From Lysobacter sp. MMG2 (GTDB taxonomy: Bacteria > Pseudomonadota > Gammaproteobacteria > Xanthomonadales > Xanthomonadaceae): a stretch of DNA of 64,000 bases. The stretch covers positions 62,001 to 126,000 of the forward strand of contig NZ_JAERQY020000003.1 of NCBI RefSeq assembly GCF_016735495.2. The letters are read 5' to 3'. The notes beneath the pieces are model-generated. The model worked only from the letters and a program-made list of their open reading frames with translations. It did not search any database and had not been told where the DNA came from. Numbering within the stretch: position 1 is the first letter of the stretch; the number at the start of each line of letters is the position of its first letter. Positions 45,646-54,557 of this stretch are shown here, in pieces. The position numbers and the translations under genes were made by a program.

Positions 45646-47481
45646 ATGCATGGCGGCGGACTAGAACTGGCACTGGTGTTCCTGCTGGCCGCGGTGATCG
45701 CGGTGCCGGTGTTCCGCCGGTTCGGGCTGGGCGCGGTGCTGGGCTATCTGGCAGCCGGCGTGATACTGGGGCCATACGGGCTGCGCTTCGTCGCCAATGC
45801 CGAGCCGGTACTGACCGCCGCCGAGATCGGCGTGGTGATGCTGTTGTTCGTGATCGGCCTGGAACTCTCCCCCGCGCGCCTGCGCGTGATGCGCAAGCCG
45901 ATCTTCGGCGCCGGCGGAGCGCAGGTGGTGCTGAGCACGCTCGCCATCGGCGGCGTGACGATGCTCACCGGGATGTCATGGCAGGCGGCGCTGGTGATCG
46001 GCATGGGCCTGGCGTTCTCGTCCACGGCCATCGGCCTGCAGTTGCTGTCCGAACGCAAGGCGATGACCACCGACCACGGCCGCCTCGCCTTCGCCGTCCT
46101 GCTGTTCCAGGACCTTGCAGCGATCCCGCTGCTGGCGGCGATCCCGCTGCTCGGCCGCGCCGGCGCGGTGGACGCGGAACTGGGCTGGGACGAAATCGTC
46201 AAAGCGCTGGGCGCGATCGCCGCGGTGGTGATCGGCGGACGCGTTCTGCTGCGGCATGTGTTCCGCATCGTCGCGCGCGCGCAGATGCCGGAAGTGTTCA
46301 CCGGCGCAGCGCTGCTGGTGGTGCTGGGCACCGCATGGATCATGCAGGGCGCGGGCCTGTCGGCGGGCCTGGGCGCGTTCCTGGCCGGCGTGCTGCTGGC
46401 CGATTCGGAATACCGCCACGAACTCGAAGCGCAGATCGACCCGTTCAAGGGCCTGCTGCTGGGTCTGTTCTTCATGGCCGTGGGCATGAGCATCGACCTC
46501 ACGCGCGTGCTGTCCGAGCCCGTGCTCATCGCCAGCATGACCGTTGCGCTGCTCACGGCGAAGTTCGCGATCCTGTTTACCGTCGGCCGCTCTGCCGGCG
46601 GCCTGGACACGCGTGAATCGTTGCGCCTGGGCGCGGTGCTCGCGCTGGGCGGCGAGTTCGCCTTCGTGATCTTCAACGAAGCGGTGAAGTCCGGTCTGAT
46701 CGATGACCCCACGCGCGACCGACTCGTTGCCGCAGTGGGCATGTCGATGGCGCTCACGCCGCTGCTGGTGATCGCCGTCTCGCGCGTGCTCTCCGTCGCC
46801 GCGCGGCGCACGCAGCCGCGCGCGTTCGACGCCATTCCCAACGACCAGCCGGAAGTGCTGATCGCCGGCTTCGGTCGCTTCGGCCAGATCGTCGCACGCA
46901 TGCTGCTGGCGCAACGCACGCGCTTCATCGCCATCGAGCACAGCGCCGACCAGGTGGACTTCGTTCGCCGCTTCGGCAATCCGGTGTACTACGGCGATCC
47001 GGCCAAGCCGGACCTGCTTCGCTCCTGCGGCGCGGACCAGGTGAAAGTGTTCGTCATCGCCATCGACAGCGTCGAGGAAAACCTGCGCACGGTGGAGACG
47101 ATACGTCGGCTGTATCCGGACGCGACGGTGTTCGCGCGCGCCCGTGACCGCCGCCACGCGTGGGAACTGATGGACCTGGGCGCGCGCGCCATTCGCGAGA
47201 CCTTCTACAGCAGCCTGAAGATGGGCGAGAAGGTGCTGGTGGAACTCGGCGTCGCCGAAGACGTCGCCCGCGTCCACGCCGAACAGTTCCGCGACCACGA
47301 CGCACGACTGCTGCGCGCGCAGTACCTCATCCGCGACGACGAGGACGCCCTGCTGCAATCCACGCAGGATGCACGCCGCGAGCTTGAAGAGTTGTTCAAC
47401 GCCGACAGCGGCGCGGGCGTGCTCAACGAACTTGCCGATGCGACGCGCAATGATCTGGCATCGGTGGACGAAGAGGAGTGA
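45646..47481 (+). CDS. Kef-type K+ efflux antiporter (CPA2) with RCK domain
   Basis: A 611-residue inner-membrane protein of the KefB/KefC group, which exchanges K+ for H+ and in E. coli is gated by glutathione adducts. About twelve membrane segments occupy residues 5-380. Conserved features include VLGYLAAGVILGPYGL, LLFVIGLELSPARL, SSTAIGLQLLSER with FQDLAAIPLLA (the ion-binding Gln-Asp), and LGAFLAGVLLADSEYRHELE. The cytosolic TrkA-N/RCK domain starts at residue about 400 with VLIAGFGRFGQIVARML, an NAD-type Rossmann loop. A charged tail follows. The length and RCK domain match KefB/KefC; no kefF/kefG ancillary gene is adjacent. An excellent ribosome site precedes the ATG. Confidence 0.92.
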   Translation: MHGGGLELALVFLLAAVIAVPVFRRFGLGAVLGYLAAGVILGPYGLRFVANAEPVLTAAEIGVVMLLFVIGLELSPARLRVMRKPIFGAGGAQVVLSTLAIGGVTMLTGMSWQAALVIGMGLAFSSTAIGLQLLSERKAMTTDHGRLAFAVLLFQDLAAIPLLAAIPLLGRAGAVDAELGWDEIVKALGAIAAVVIGGRVLLRHVFRIVARAQMPEVFTGAALLVVLGTAWIMQGAGLSAGLGAFLAGVLLADSEYRHELEAQIDPFKGLLLGLFFMAVGMSIDLTRVLSEPVLIASMTVALLTAKFAILFTVGRSAGGLDTRESLRLGAVLALGGEFAFVIFNEAVKSGLIDDPTRDRLVAAVGMSMALTPLLVIAVSRVLSVAARRTQPRAFDAIPNDQPEVLIAGFGRFGQIVARMLLAQRTRFIAIEHSADQVDFVRRFGNPVYYGDPAKPDLLRSCGADQVKVFVIAIDSVEENLRTVETIRRLYPDATVFARARDRRHAWELMDLGARAIRETFYSSLKMGEKVLVELGVAEDVARVHAEQFRDHDARLLRAQYLIRDDEDALLQSTQDARRELEELFNADSGAGVLNELADATRNDLASVDEEE

Positions 47482-48078
47482 GGAGAACGTCCTCATCCTG
47501 TTGCACTGTCCCACCCTGACACACCGTCATCCGAAATACCTTCATCCCGACGAAGGATTTCTGTTGCTGTTGCTGTTGCTGTTGCTGTCGAACAGCCTTT
47601 CAGGCCCCTAGCCCCGAAGGGCGCCGCACATGGATGTGCGGCGGTGAGCGCTGAGCCATGGATGGCGAATCGCGAACGCGCCTACTCGCTGTCCGGTCGT
47701 GGGATTGGTTTGGGCAAATGGAAGGCCCTTTCTTTTGGTTACTTTTCTTTGGGCAAGCAAAGAAAAGTGACCCGAGCGGCGTAGCCGATCGGAAGCTTTG
47801 CTATTGCTCCTTCTTTGAGAAGCCTGAGAAAGCCAAATCAAAATGGATTCCAGCTTTCGCTGGAATGACGGTGACAAGGTTCGCCGTCATCGGATTGCCC
47901 GCGCGCTGCGGGCCTGGATCCCGGCCTTCGCCGGGATGACGGTGAGGTGGTTCACCGCAGAGGGAGTGCCCTTGCGTTACGGGCCTGGATCCCGACCTTC
48001 GCCGGGATAACGGTACGAACAGCATGACCTCCACCGGCATCGCGTCGTAGCGACCCAGCGCCGCCCAGAGCGAGCCAC
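47482..48078. repeat. Mosaic repeat region between Kef gene and ankyrin gene
   Basis: These 597 bases hold no convincing gene. In order: a (CTGTTG)n microsatellite (47561-47588); a palindrome gcgccgcacatggatgtgcggcgg (about 47620-47643); a 15-base-pair inverted repeat with one G-T mismatch and a 6-base loop (47737-47772, GGTTACTTTTCTTTG / CAAAGAAAAGTGACC); then three 'ggatyc-cc/ag-ttcgc-gggatgac' hairpin elements (about 47845-47870, 47915-47941 and 47986-48012) with 'ggtggttcaccgc' spacers. It lies 3' of both flanking genes, which are convergent. Confidence 0.75.
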
Positions 48079-51000
48079 TCACCGCGGCTCGCGCAGGAAC
48101 CTCGCCATCGACATGTTCTGCCCCGACGCCGGCGGAGCAAATTCCGCCGCGATATCGATGAACCCGCGCATCACCGCGATCTCGCGCGGCGTGCGGTTGA
48201 GCGAATCGCGCAGGTCCGGATCGGCCCCCGCGCGCAGCAAGAACTGCACCACGCGCAGCAGGCCATGCAGCGCCGCCAGATGCAGCGGGCCGAAGCCACG
48301 CGGATCCTTCGCGTCAAGCGAAGCGTCGTGATCGACCAGCAACTGCAGGCCCGCGATCAGCACGTCTTCATCGGCCGCGGTGCCCGGCTCGGCGCGCGCA
48401 CCGAGCAGCAGCAGCAACGGCGTCGCACCTGCCGCCGGCTGGTCGGCATCCACGCCCGCCAGCAGCAGCGTGTCGAACATGGCCACCAGGCGCGAACGCT
48501 CGCGCGCGTTGAAGCCATACATCGCGGCGCAATGCAGCGCCTGACGGCCCTGCGCGTCGCTGGCCTGCACGTCCGCGCCCGCGGCGAGCAGGCGCGCGGC
48601 CAGATCGGTCAGGCCCAGTGCGCAGGCGACCATGAGCACGGTCAGGTCGCCCGGCAGGCGCTGTTCCAGCGGCGCGCCCGCCGCGAGCAGGCGGTCCACG
48701 ATTTCGGCGTGACGCATGCTCACGGCGGCCGAAAGCGGCGTCGCGCCGGAGTTCGCCGTGCGTTCCGGATCGGCGCCACGCGCCAGCAGCAGGTCGACCA
48801 CCGCGCGATGACCGCCGCCGGCCGCGCGCAGCAGCGCGGTGCAGCCCTGTGCGTCGGCGGCGTCGACCGGCAGGCCGAGGTCGAGCAGGCGACGGACCGC
48901 ATCCGCGTCACCGACGATGGCGGCGGCGGGCACGTCCTGCGCCTGCAGCGGACGCTTCGGCAGCGGCCAGCCGCGCCAATCGAGCCAGTCGGCCAGGTCG
49001 CGTCGGCCGGAAGAGAGCGCGACACCGAGCGGCGTCTGACCGTCGGCCGCGAGCAGGTCCGGCGCGGCGCCGTGCGCGACGAGCCGCTTGAGCATGCCGT
49101 CGCGGCCGAGCGCGGCGGCCAAGTGCAGCGCACTCATGCCGTGGCTGTCGCGCGCATTGAGGTCGACACCGATGGCGAGCAGGCGATCGAGCAGGCGCGC
49201 CCAGCCCTGGCGCACCGCGAGCGCCAGCGGCGGATCGCCCGCCGGCGAGCGCGCGAACGGGTCGGCGCCGCGTTCGAGCAGTTCCAGTGCGAGGTCCTCC
49301 AGCGAGGCCGCATCGGCCGCGCCCTGCGAAGCCGCGAGGAAGCGCGCCAGTCCACCTGCGCCGGCGGGCGACACCGCGTGCTGCAGCAGCGCGCGCACCG
49401 ACGGTTCGGCCTCCGCACCGCGCGCGAGCAGCGCCTGCATGGGCGTGTCGCCTTGCGGATCACGCACCTCCGGGTCCGCGCCCTGCGCGAGCAGCCAGCG
49501 CACGCGCGCGGCCGAACCCACGGCGTCCTCGTCGTGCAGGAGCGCGCCGCGTTCCTTCGCACTGAGCAGTTGGGCGAGGCCACCGAGTTCCTCGGCACGG
49601 CCGTCGCGCAGGCCATCGCGCAACAGCACGGTCGGCGCGCGATCGGGCAACGGCGCCTCTTCGTCGGCGTCTTCGCTCAGCGCGGCCGGCAGCGGGTAGG
49701 CGCGATCGAGCGCGGCGACCAGCGACCAGCGTCCGGCCTCGGCGGCACGATCGATGGCACGCTTGCCGTCGGCGTCGCGGTGTTCGGCCTCGCTTCCCAG
49801 GTCGAGCAGCGTCTGCACCAGCGATGGCGAAGGCGCATCGGCCATGCACGCCAGGATCAGCGCGGTACGGCCGCGTGCATCGGCGGTGGTCGCGGCCTCG
49901 GCACCGCCACGCGGGAGGTGCTGGAGCAGGCGGCCGAGCAGCGCTTCGCGCGAGGCGCGTGCGGCGTCCAGGAACGGGGTGCGACCGTCGTGGTCGCGGA
50001 TAGTCGGATCGGCGTGGGCACCGAGCAGCGTGGCGGCGATGTCCTCGTGTCCGGCGAAGGCGGCCTCGTGCAGCGCGGTGCGGCCACGCCGGTCGCGCGC
50101 GTCGACCTTCGCCTTGTGCTTGAGCAGCAATGCGACGCCCGCCGGGTCGTCTTCCTCGCCGCCCGCCGCGGCGAGCAGCGCCGGCTGGCCGTCCGCCGGC
50201 TCCGGACGCGCACCGCGCTCGAGCAGGAACTTCGCCAATCTCCAGTTGCCCACCGCGCACGCCACGCCCAGCGGCGAGAGGCCATCGCGATTGAGCGGGT
50301 CGAGTTCGGCCGCGGCATCGCGCAGCAGTGCCGCCACGCCCGGATCGGAACTGCGCGCGGCGTGATGCAGCGGCGTGTTGCCTTCGTTGTCGGTCAGGCG
50401 CGGATCGGCGCCGTTGGCGAGCAGGGTCATCACCGCGTCGGGGCGACCGTGCCAGCTGTCGCGCGTGGCGGCGAGCAGCGGCGTCATGCCGGCGTGGCTG
50501 GCATTGAGATTGGCGCCGTTGGCGATCAACGCGCGCAGCAGGCGCAGGTCCGGCAGCACCGCGGCGAGGACGGCGAGGTTGCGCTGGTCGCGGTCGTCGG
50601 GCGGCGGACCCGCACCGACATCGGCGCCCAGTTCGATCAGTTCCAGCGCGCGTTCGACACGTCCGGCACGCGCAGCGGCATAGAGCAGCGGGGCCAGCGG
50701 CTCGCCTTCGGCCAGCGCGATGGGCGCTTCGGGTTCCTCGTCTTCGTCGTCTTCGTCGAAGGCGAATCCGGGCAGGGGATCGGCCGGCTCGATCTGCTGC
50801 AGCAAGGCGTGCAGCGCCGGCGCACCCACGGCCAGCACGGCCGCGACGGCCCAGCGCGCACCGCCGCCGAGCAGCCCCGGCCACGCGAGCAGGACCACGC
50901 CCACGGCCAGTGCCAGCACGATCGCGGCGACGCCCAGGCCACGCCAGGCGCCCAGCTCGAGTTCGCCCAGCGCATGCCAGTGTTCGCGCAGCGGGCCGCC

Positions 51001-51405
51001 GTCGCGCTCCAGGCCGAGCCACAACGGCCACAGCCGCCACAGGCCGAGCAGGACGAGGCCGACGACCGCACTCAGCCCGAGGGCCGAGGCCAGCGAGCCG
51101 TTCTCGCGCAGGGAAGACAGCGGCCAGGCAACGATCGCCGCCAGCACGGCGACCGCGCCGGCCCAGGCCAGCGCAAGGGCGAGCGCATCGCGCAGGGCCT
51201 CACGACGCGCGGGCAGGCCGCCGTCGCGCCAGGCGCGCACGGCCAGCGCATTCAGCGGCTGCGCAAGCGTGCCCGCGAGGGCGGCCACGACGCCGCCGAA
51301 TCCGGCCAGAAGGCCCAGCGCCACACCACCGGCGAGCACGCCGCCAATGCGCATCGGCCAGGACACGGTGCGCGGAGCGCGGGAGGTCGGCGTCTGCTCA
51401 GGCAT
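48079..51405 (-). CDS. Large membrane-anchored ankyrin-repeat protein
   Basis: A 1108-residue protein. The first 200 residues contain about five hydrophobic segments (near 18-45, 75-95, 108-128, 155-178 and 183-202), so it is an integral inner-membrane protein. An acidic linker ([13 protein letters not shown]) leads to a solenoid of roughly 20 ankyrin-type repeats from about 235 to the end. Examples are [62 protein letters not shown] and [21 protein letters not shown], several interrupted by longer loops. The solenoid should face the cytoplasm and bind protein partners. The start overlaps the ycgL stop by 8 bases. Function is unknown. Confidence 0.85.
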   Translation of the reverse strand: MPEQTPTSRAPRTVSWPMRIGGVLAGGVALGLLAGFGGVVAALAGTLAQPLNALAVRAWRDGGLPARREALRDALALALAWAGAVAVLAAIVAWPLSSLRENGSLASALGLSAVVGLVLLGLWRLWPLWLGLERDGGPLREHWHALGELELGAWRGLGVAAIVLALAVGVVLLAWPGLLGGGARWAVAAVLAVGAPALHALLQQIEPADPLPGFAFDEDDEDEEPEAPIALAEGEPLAPLLYAAARAGRVERALELIELGADVGAGPPPDDRDQRNLAVLAAVLPDLRLLRALIANGANLNASHAGMTPLLAATRDSWHGRPDAVMTLLANGADPRLTDNEGNTPLHHAARSSDPGVAALLRDAAAELDPLNRDGLSPLGVACAVGNWRLAKFLLERGARPEPADGQPALLAAAGGEEDDPAGVALLLKHKAKVDARDRRGRTALHEAAFAGHEDIAATLLGAHADPTIRDHDGRTPFLDAARASREALLGRLLQHLPRGGAEAATTADARGRTALILACMADAPSPSLVQTLLDLGSEAEHRDADGKRAIDRAAEAGRWSLVAALDRAYPLPAALSEDADEEAPLPDRAPTVLLRDGLRDGRAEELGGLAQLLSAKERGALLHDEDAVGSAARVRWLLAQGADPEVRDPQGDTPMQALLARGAEAEPSVRALLQHAVSPAGAGGLARFLAASQGAADAASLEDLALELLERGADPFARSPAGDPPLALAVRQGWARLLDRLLAIGVDLNARDSHGMSALHLAAALGRDGMLKRLVAHGAAPDLLAADGQTPLGVALSSGRRDLADWLDWRGWPLPKRPLQAQDVPAAAIVGDADAVRRLLDLGLPVDAADAQGCTALLRAAGGGHRAVVDLLLARGADPERTANSGATPLSAAVSMRHAEIVDRLLAAGAPLEQRLPGDLTVLMVACALGLTDLAARLLAAGADVQASDAQGRQALHCAAMYGFNARERSRLVAMFDTLLLAGVDADQPAAGATPLLLLLGARAEPGTAADEDVLIAGLQLLVDHDASLDAKDPRGFGPLHLAALHGLLRVVQFLLRAGADPDLRDSLNRTPREIAVMRGFIDIAAEFAPPASGQNMSMARFLREPR

Positions 51406-51667
51406 CGGTGCCCCAGTCCTCCCGCATCGGGTCTTCCACGCTGGGCGGGAATTGCAGGTGGAAGCCGCGCATGACGAGGTTTTCGCGCACGACGGCGACG
51501 TCCTCGCGGGCCAGCCTGCGTTCCGGGGTCAGTGCCAATTCCAGCACGAACTGCAGCGAACCCAGCTGCGTGCGCAACGGTTCGGGCAGGCGCGCGAAGT
51601 CGTCGCGCGCCGCGAAATAAACATAAGTGTCGGCCTTGCGGAGGCTCTTGTAGACGTAGGCTTGCAT
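51398..51667 (-). CDS. YcgL domain protein
   Basis: An 89-residue soluble protein matching the YcgL family, starting [31 protein letters not shown], with the conserved [16 protein letters not shown] segment and the C-terminal [13 protein letters not shown]. The family is restricted to gammaproteobacteria and its function is not known. The ATG at 51667 begins the family domain; upstream sequence is repeat-rich and non-coding. Its stop lies inside the start of the ankyrin gene, so the two genes form a coupled pair. Upstream lies the 51.7-51.9 kb repeat block and then cydB on the same strand. Confidence 0.9.
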   Translation of the reverse strand: MQAYVYKSLRKADTYVYFAARDDFARLPEPLRTQLGSLQFVLELALTPERRLAREDVAVVRENLVMRGFHLQFPPSVEDPMREDWGTDA

Positions 51668-51735
51668 CGTTTCGGCAGCGTGGCGCGCTGGGGGACGGCG
51701 CGGCGAGAATTTCGCCACAGCATACCGTTGGAAGG

Positions 51736-51939
51736 CCGGGATTCGGGATTCGAGATTCGGGATTCGTAAAGCGCTTGTGTGAAGGGCGCCGCTCCCGGGC
51801 GAGCCAACGCTCCATTGCGCCAGCGGTGGCCCCTCGGAAAACCCATCGCCGAGCCCCCACCCTTCCGCCGTCATTCCCGCGAAGCCGGGAATGACGTGCT
51901 CCTGCGAATCCCGAATCCCGAATCCCGAATCCCGAATTC
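51736..51939. repeat. Inverted GGGATTC/GAATCCC heptad repeat, copy 3, with nested palindrome
   Basis: Arm 1 (51736-51766) and arm 2 (51905-51939, five near-perfect GAATCCC heptads) are complementary and about 138 bases apart. Between them lies a separate 10-base-pair hairpin GTCATTCCCG / CGGGAATGAC (51870-51895). Arm 2 runs into the cydB stop codon. Confidence 0.8.
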
Positions 51940-52951
51940 AGTGATACCCCGAGTCCGCCGCGACCTTCCCCTTGAACACGCTGTACGACCAGTACGTGTA
52001 GCCCAGGATCGCCGGCAACAGCACGATCAGGCCCACCAGCACGAAGCCCTGCGACGACGGTGGCGAGGCCGCATCCCAGATGGTCAGGCCCGGCGGCACG
52101 ATGTTCGGCCAGATGCCCAGCACCAGGCCGATGAAGCCCAGCACGAAGAAGCACAGCGTCAGCACGAACGGGGTCGCGTCGCGGCCCCGCTGCATGGCCG
52201 CGCGCCACAAGCCGAACGCGTTCACCAGCGCCAGCAGCGGCACCGGCGCCAGCCACCAGAAGTTTCCGCCGTCGAACCAGCGCGCCATGATCCGCGAGTC
52301 CAGGAACGGCAACCACGCGCTCACCAGCCCCATGAACGCCACCACGACCAGCACGAGCGGCCGCGCGAGATTGCGCGCGATGTCCTGCATGCGGCCTTCG
52401 GTCTTCAGGATCAGCCAGGTCGAACCCAGCAATGCGTAGCCGAACAGCACCGCGACGCCGGTCAGCATCGAGAACGGGCTGAACCAGCCGAACGCGCCGG
52501 CCATGTACTTGCCGTCCTGCAGCGGCATGCCTTCCACCAGCGCGCCCAGGATCACGCCCTGCGCGAACGCGCACACCATCGAACCCAGCGAGAACGCCAC
52601 GCCCCACGCGGGCTTGCTGCGCTGCGCCTTGAAGCGGAACTCGAACGCGACGCCGCGGAACACCAGCGCGATCAGCATCATCAGCACCGGCAGGTACAAC
52701 GCCGATAGCACCACGGCGTAGGCCTTCGGGAACGCGGCCAGCAGGCCCGCGCCGCCCAGCACGAGCCAGGTTTCGTTGCCGTCCCAGATGGGCGCGGCGG
52801 TGTTCATCATGTGATCGAGCTGGTGTTCGTCCTCGGCGAAGGGCGCGAGGATGCCGAGCCCGAGCACGAAGCCGTCGAGCACGACGTACATCAGCACGCC
52901 GAAGCCGATCACGCCGAACCAGATCACGGGAAGCACGGTGGCCATGTCCAT
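51938..52951 (-). CDS. cydB: Cytochrome bd-type quinol oxidase subunit II
   Basis: A 337-residue integral membrane subunit of the bd oxidase. It has the family opening VIWFGVIGFGVLMYVVLDGF, then LGLGILAPFAEDE, PIWDGNETWLVLGGAGL and FPKAYAVVLSALYLPV, with about eight to nine helices. The protein ends KGKVAADSGYH. The start is taken at ATG 52951, which shares a base with the cydA stop; the internal ATG at 52945 is also possible. GAGGAGG (about 52959-52965) is the ribosome site. No cydX-like small gene is seen downstream, where a repeat begins immediately. Confidence 0.95.
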   Translation of the reverse strand: MDMATVLPVIWFGVIGFGVLMYVVLDGFVLGLGILAPFAEDEHQLDHMMNTAAPIWDGNETWLVLGGAGLLAAFPKAYAVVLSALYLPVLMMLIALVFRGVAFEFRFKAQRSKPAWGVAFSLGSMVCAFAQGVILGALVEGMPLQDGKYMAGAFGWFSPFSMLTGVAVLFGYALLGSTWLILKTEGRMQDIARNLARPLVLVVVAFMGLVSAWLPFLDSRIMARWFDGGNFWWLAPVPLLALVNAFGLWRAAMQRGRDATPFVLTLCFFVLGFIGLVLGIWPNIVPPGLTIWDAASPPSSQGFVLVGLIVLLPAILGYTYWSYSVFKGKVAADSGYH

Positions 52952-54354
52952 CACACGCCCTCCTCGAGGTTCTCGCCCGCGGCAGACAGCGGACGCGCCG
53001 GCGTCTTGTCGCCGCCCTGCGTGTGCTGCGGCGGTTCGTGCGGCAGTGGGCCCTTCTTCACCAGCCGGCTGAGGTACCAGATGCCGGCGCCGAACACGAT
53101 GCTGTACACCACCGCGTAGACGATCAGCGAGGTCAGCACGCTGGCCGCGGCGAGGATCGGGCTCACCGCATCGGCGGTGCGCAGCAGGCCGTAGACGACG
53201 TACGGCTGGCGGCCGATCTCGGCCACGTACCAGCCCGCGAGGATGCACACGAAGCCCGACAGCATCATCGCGCGCCAACCGTGCAGCACGACGCGCGACT
53301 GATACAGGCGGCCGCGCCAGAACAACCACAGCGACGCCAGCGTCAGCAGCAGCATCAGCGTGCCCAGGCCCACCATCACGCGGAAACCCCAGAACACCGG
53401 CGCAACCGGCGGCCGCTCGCTGGCGGGCACCGACTTCAGCGGCGGGATCTCGCCGTCCCAACTGTGCGTGAGGATCACGCTGCCCAGTCGCGGTACCGCG
53501 ACTTCCAGATCGTTGCGCTCGGCCTCTTCGTCAGGCATCCCGAACAACACCAGCGGCACGCCTTCGCCCTTGGGGTAATGCTCCCAGTGGCCTTCCATCG
53601 CCGCGACCTTGATCGGCTGGTGCTCCAGCGCGTTCAGGCCGTGCTGGTCGCCGACGAAAACCTGCATCGGCACGGTGATCGCGGCGAAGATCACCGCGGC
53701 TTTGAGCATCCGCTTGCCCGCATCCACGTGCACGCCGCGCAACAGGTACGACGCAGCGACGCCGCCGATCACGAAACACGTGGTGATGAATGCCGCCAGC
53801 ACCATGTGCGCCAGACGGTAGGGGAACGATGGGTTGAAGATGATCTCGAACCAGCTTTCGGGGTGGAACACGCCGTCGATGAGGGTGTAACCCTGCGGCG
53901 TCTGCATCCAGCTGTTGGCGGCGATGATCCAGAACGTGGAGATCAGCGTGCCCAGCGCGACCATCGATGTCGCCAGGAAATGCAGCTTCTCGCTCACCCG
54001 GCCCCAGCCGAACAGCATCACGCCCAGGAACGTCGCTTCCAGGAAGAACGCGGTGAGCACTTCGTAGCTCAGCAGCGGGCCGAGGATGTTGCCGGCCTGC
54101 TCGCTCAACGTCGCCCAGTTCGTGCCGAACTGGAAACTCATGACGATGCCCGACACCACGCCCATGCCGAAGGACACGGCGAAGATCTTGGTCCAGAAGA
54201 AGTAGAGGTCGCGCCAGAGGGTGTCGCGCGTGCGCAGCCAACGCCATTCCACGAAGGCCAGCCAACTCGCCAGGCCGATCGTGAAAGCCGGGAACAGGAT
54301 GTGGAACGAAATCACGAACCCGAACTGGATGCGCGAGAGCAGCAGGGCGTCCAC
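52951..54354 (-). CDS. cydA: Cytochrome bd-type (cyanide-insensitive, CIO-like) quinol oxidase subunit I
   Basis: A 467-residue haem-bearing subunit that oxidises quinol and reduces oxygen to water. Haem ligands appear as His18 (VISFHILFP) and His183 (YRLAHMVLAA). The quinol-binding loop between helices is short (EGHWEHYPKGEGVPLVLFG ... EIPPLKSVP), and the motif GRQPYVVYGLLRTADAVSP replaces the E. coli GRQPW region. Both features characterise the CioA/short-Q-loop branch, which is often cyanide-tolerant. Length is close to Pseudomonas CioA (488) and shorter than E. coli CydA (522). It is first in the cydA-cydB pair and divergent from the S9 peptidase gene. Confidence 0.94.
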   Translation of the reverse strand: MDALLLSRIQFGFVISFHILFPAFTIGLASWLAFVEWRWLRTRDTLWRDLYFFWTKIFAVSFGMGVVSGIVMSFQFGTNWATLSEQAGNILGPLLSYEVLTAFFLEATFLGVMLFGWGRVSEKLHFLATSMVALGTLISTFWIIAANSWMQTPQGYTLIDGVFHPESWFEIIFNPSFPYRLAHMVLAAFITTCFVIGGVAASYLLRGVHVDAGKRMLKAAVIFAAITVPMQVFVGDQHGLNALEHQPIKVAAMEGHWEHYPKGEGVPLVLFGMPDEEAERNDLEVAVPRLGSVILTHSWDGEIPPLKSVPASERPPVAPVFWGFRVMVGLGTLMLLLTLASLWLFWRGRLYQSRVVLHGWRAMMLSGFVCILAGWYVAEIGRQPYVVYGLLRTADAVSPILAAASVLTSLIVYAVVYSIVFGAGIWYLSRLVKKGPLPHEPPQHTQGGDKTPARPLSAAGENLEEGV

Positions 54355-54557
54355 GGCGTCACTCCATCGATGTTGGCCGGGTGCGAAGTGTGCGACCGGC
54401 GTGGCGCGTGTGTCGTGCGCCAGAATGTCCTACCCCGGCGGGACCGGGTCCGGCCGGCCCGCGCCGGCCCTGCGCATCCATGACGCATGGCCCGATCCGG
54501 CAAAGCGGCGGGCTGCTAGGCTGCGGGGGTTTTGTCCAACCGTCCCGGTACGACCAC

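Noticed and set aside
47561-47588. CTGTTG microsatellite as a phase-variation switch
   Set aside because: It lies outside any reading frame or promoter, 80 bases after the Kef stop, and the unit length of six would not shift a frame.
47658-47939. A small open frame encoding a protein ending in a WIPAFAGMT-type sequence
   Set aside because: It is entirely made of intergenic repeat units. Similar 'proteins' are a common annotation artefact in this bacterial group.
48265-51474. A 1069-residue open frame antisense to the ankyrin gene
   Set aside because: It mirrors the ankyrin gene, is Arg/Gln/Gly-rich without motifs, and has no ribosome site. High G+C content removes stop codons on the antisense strand.
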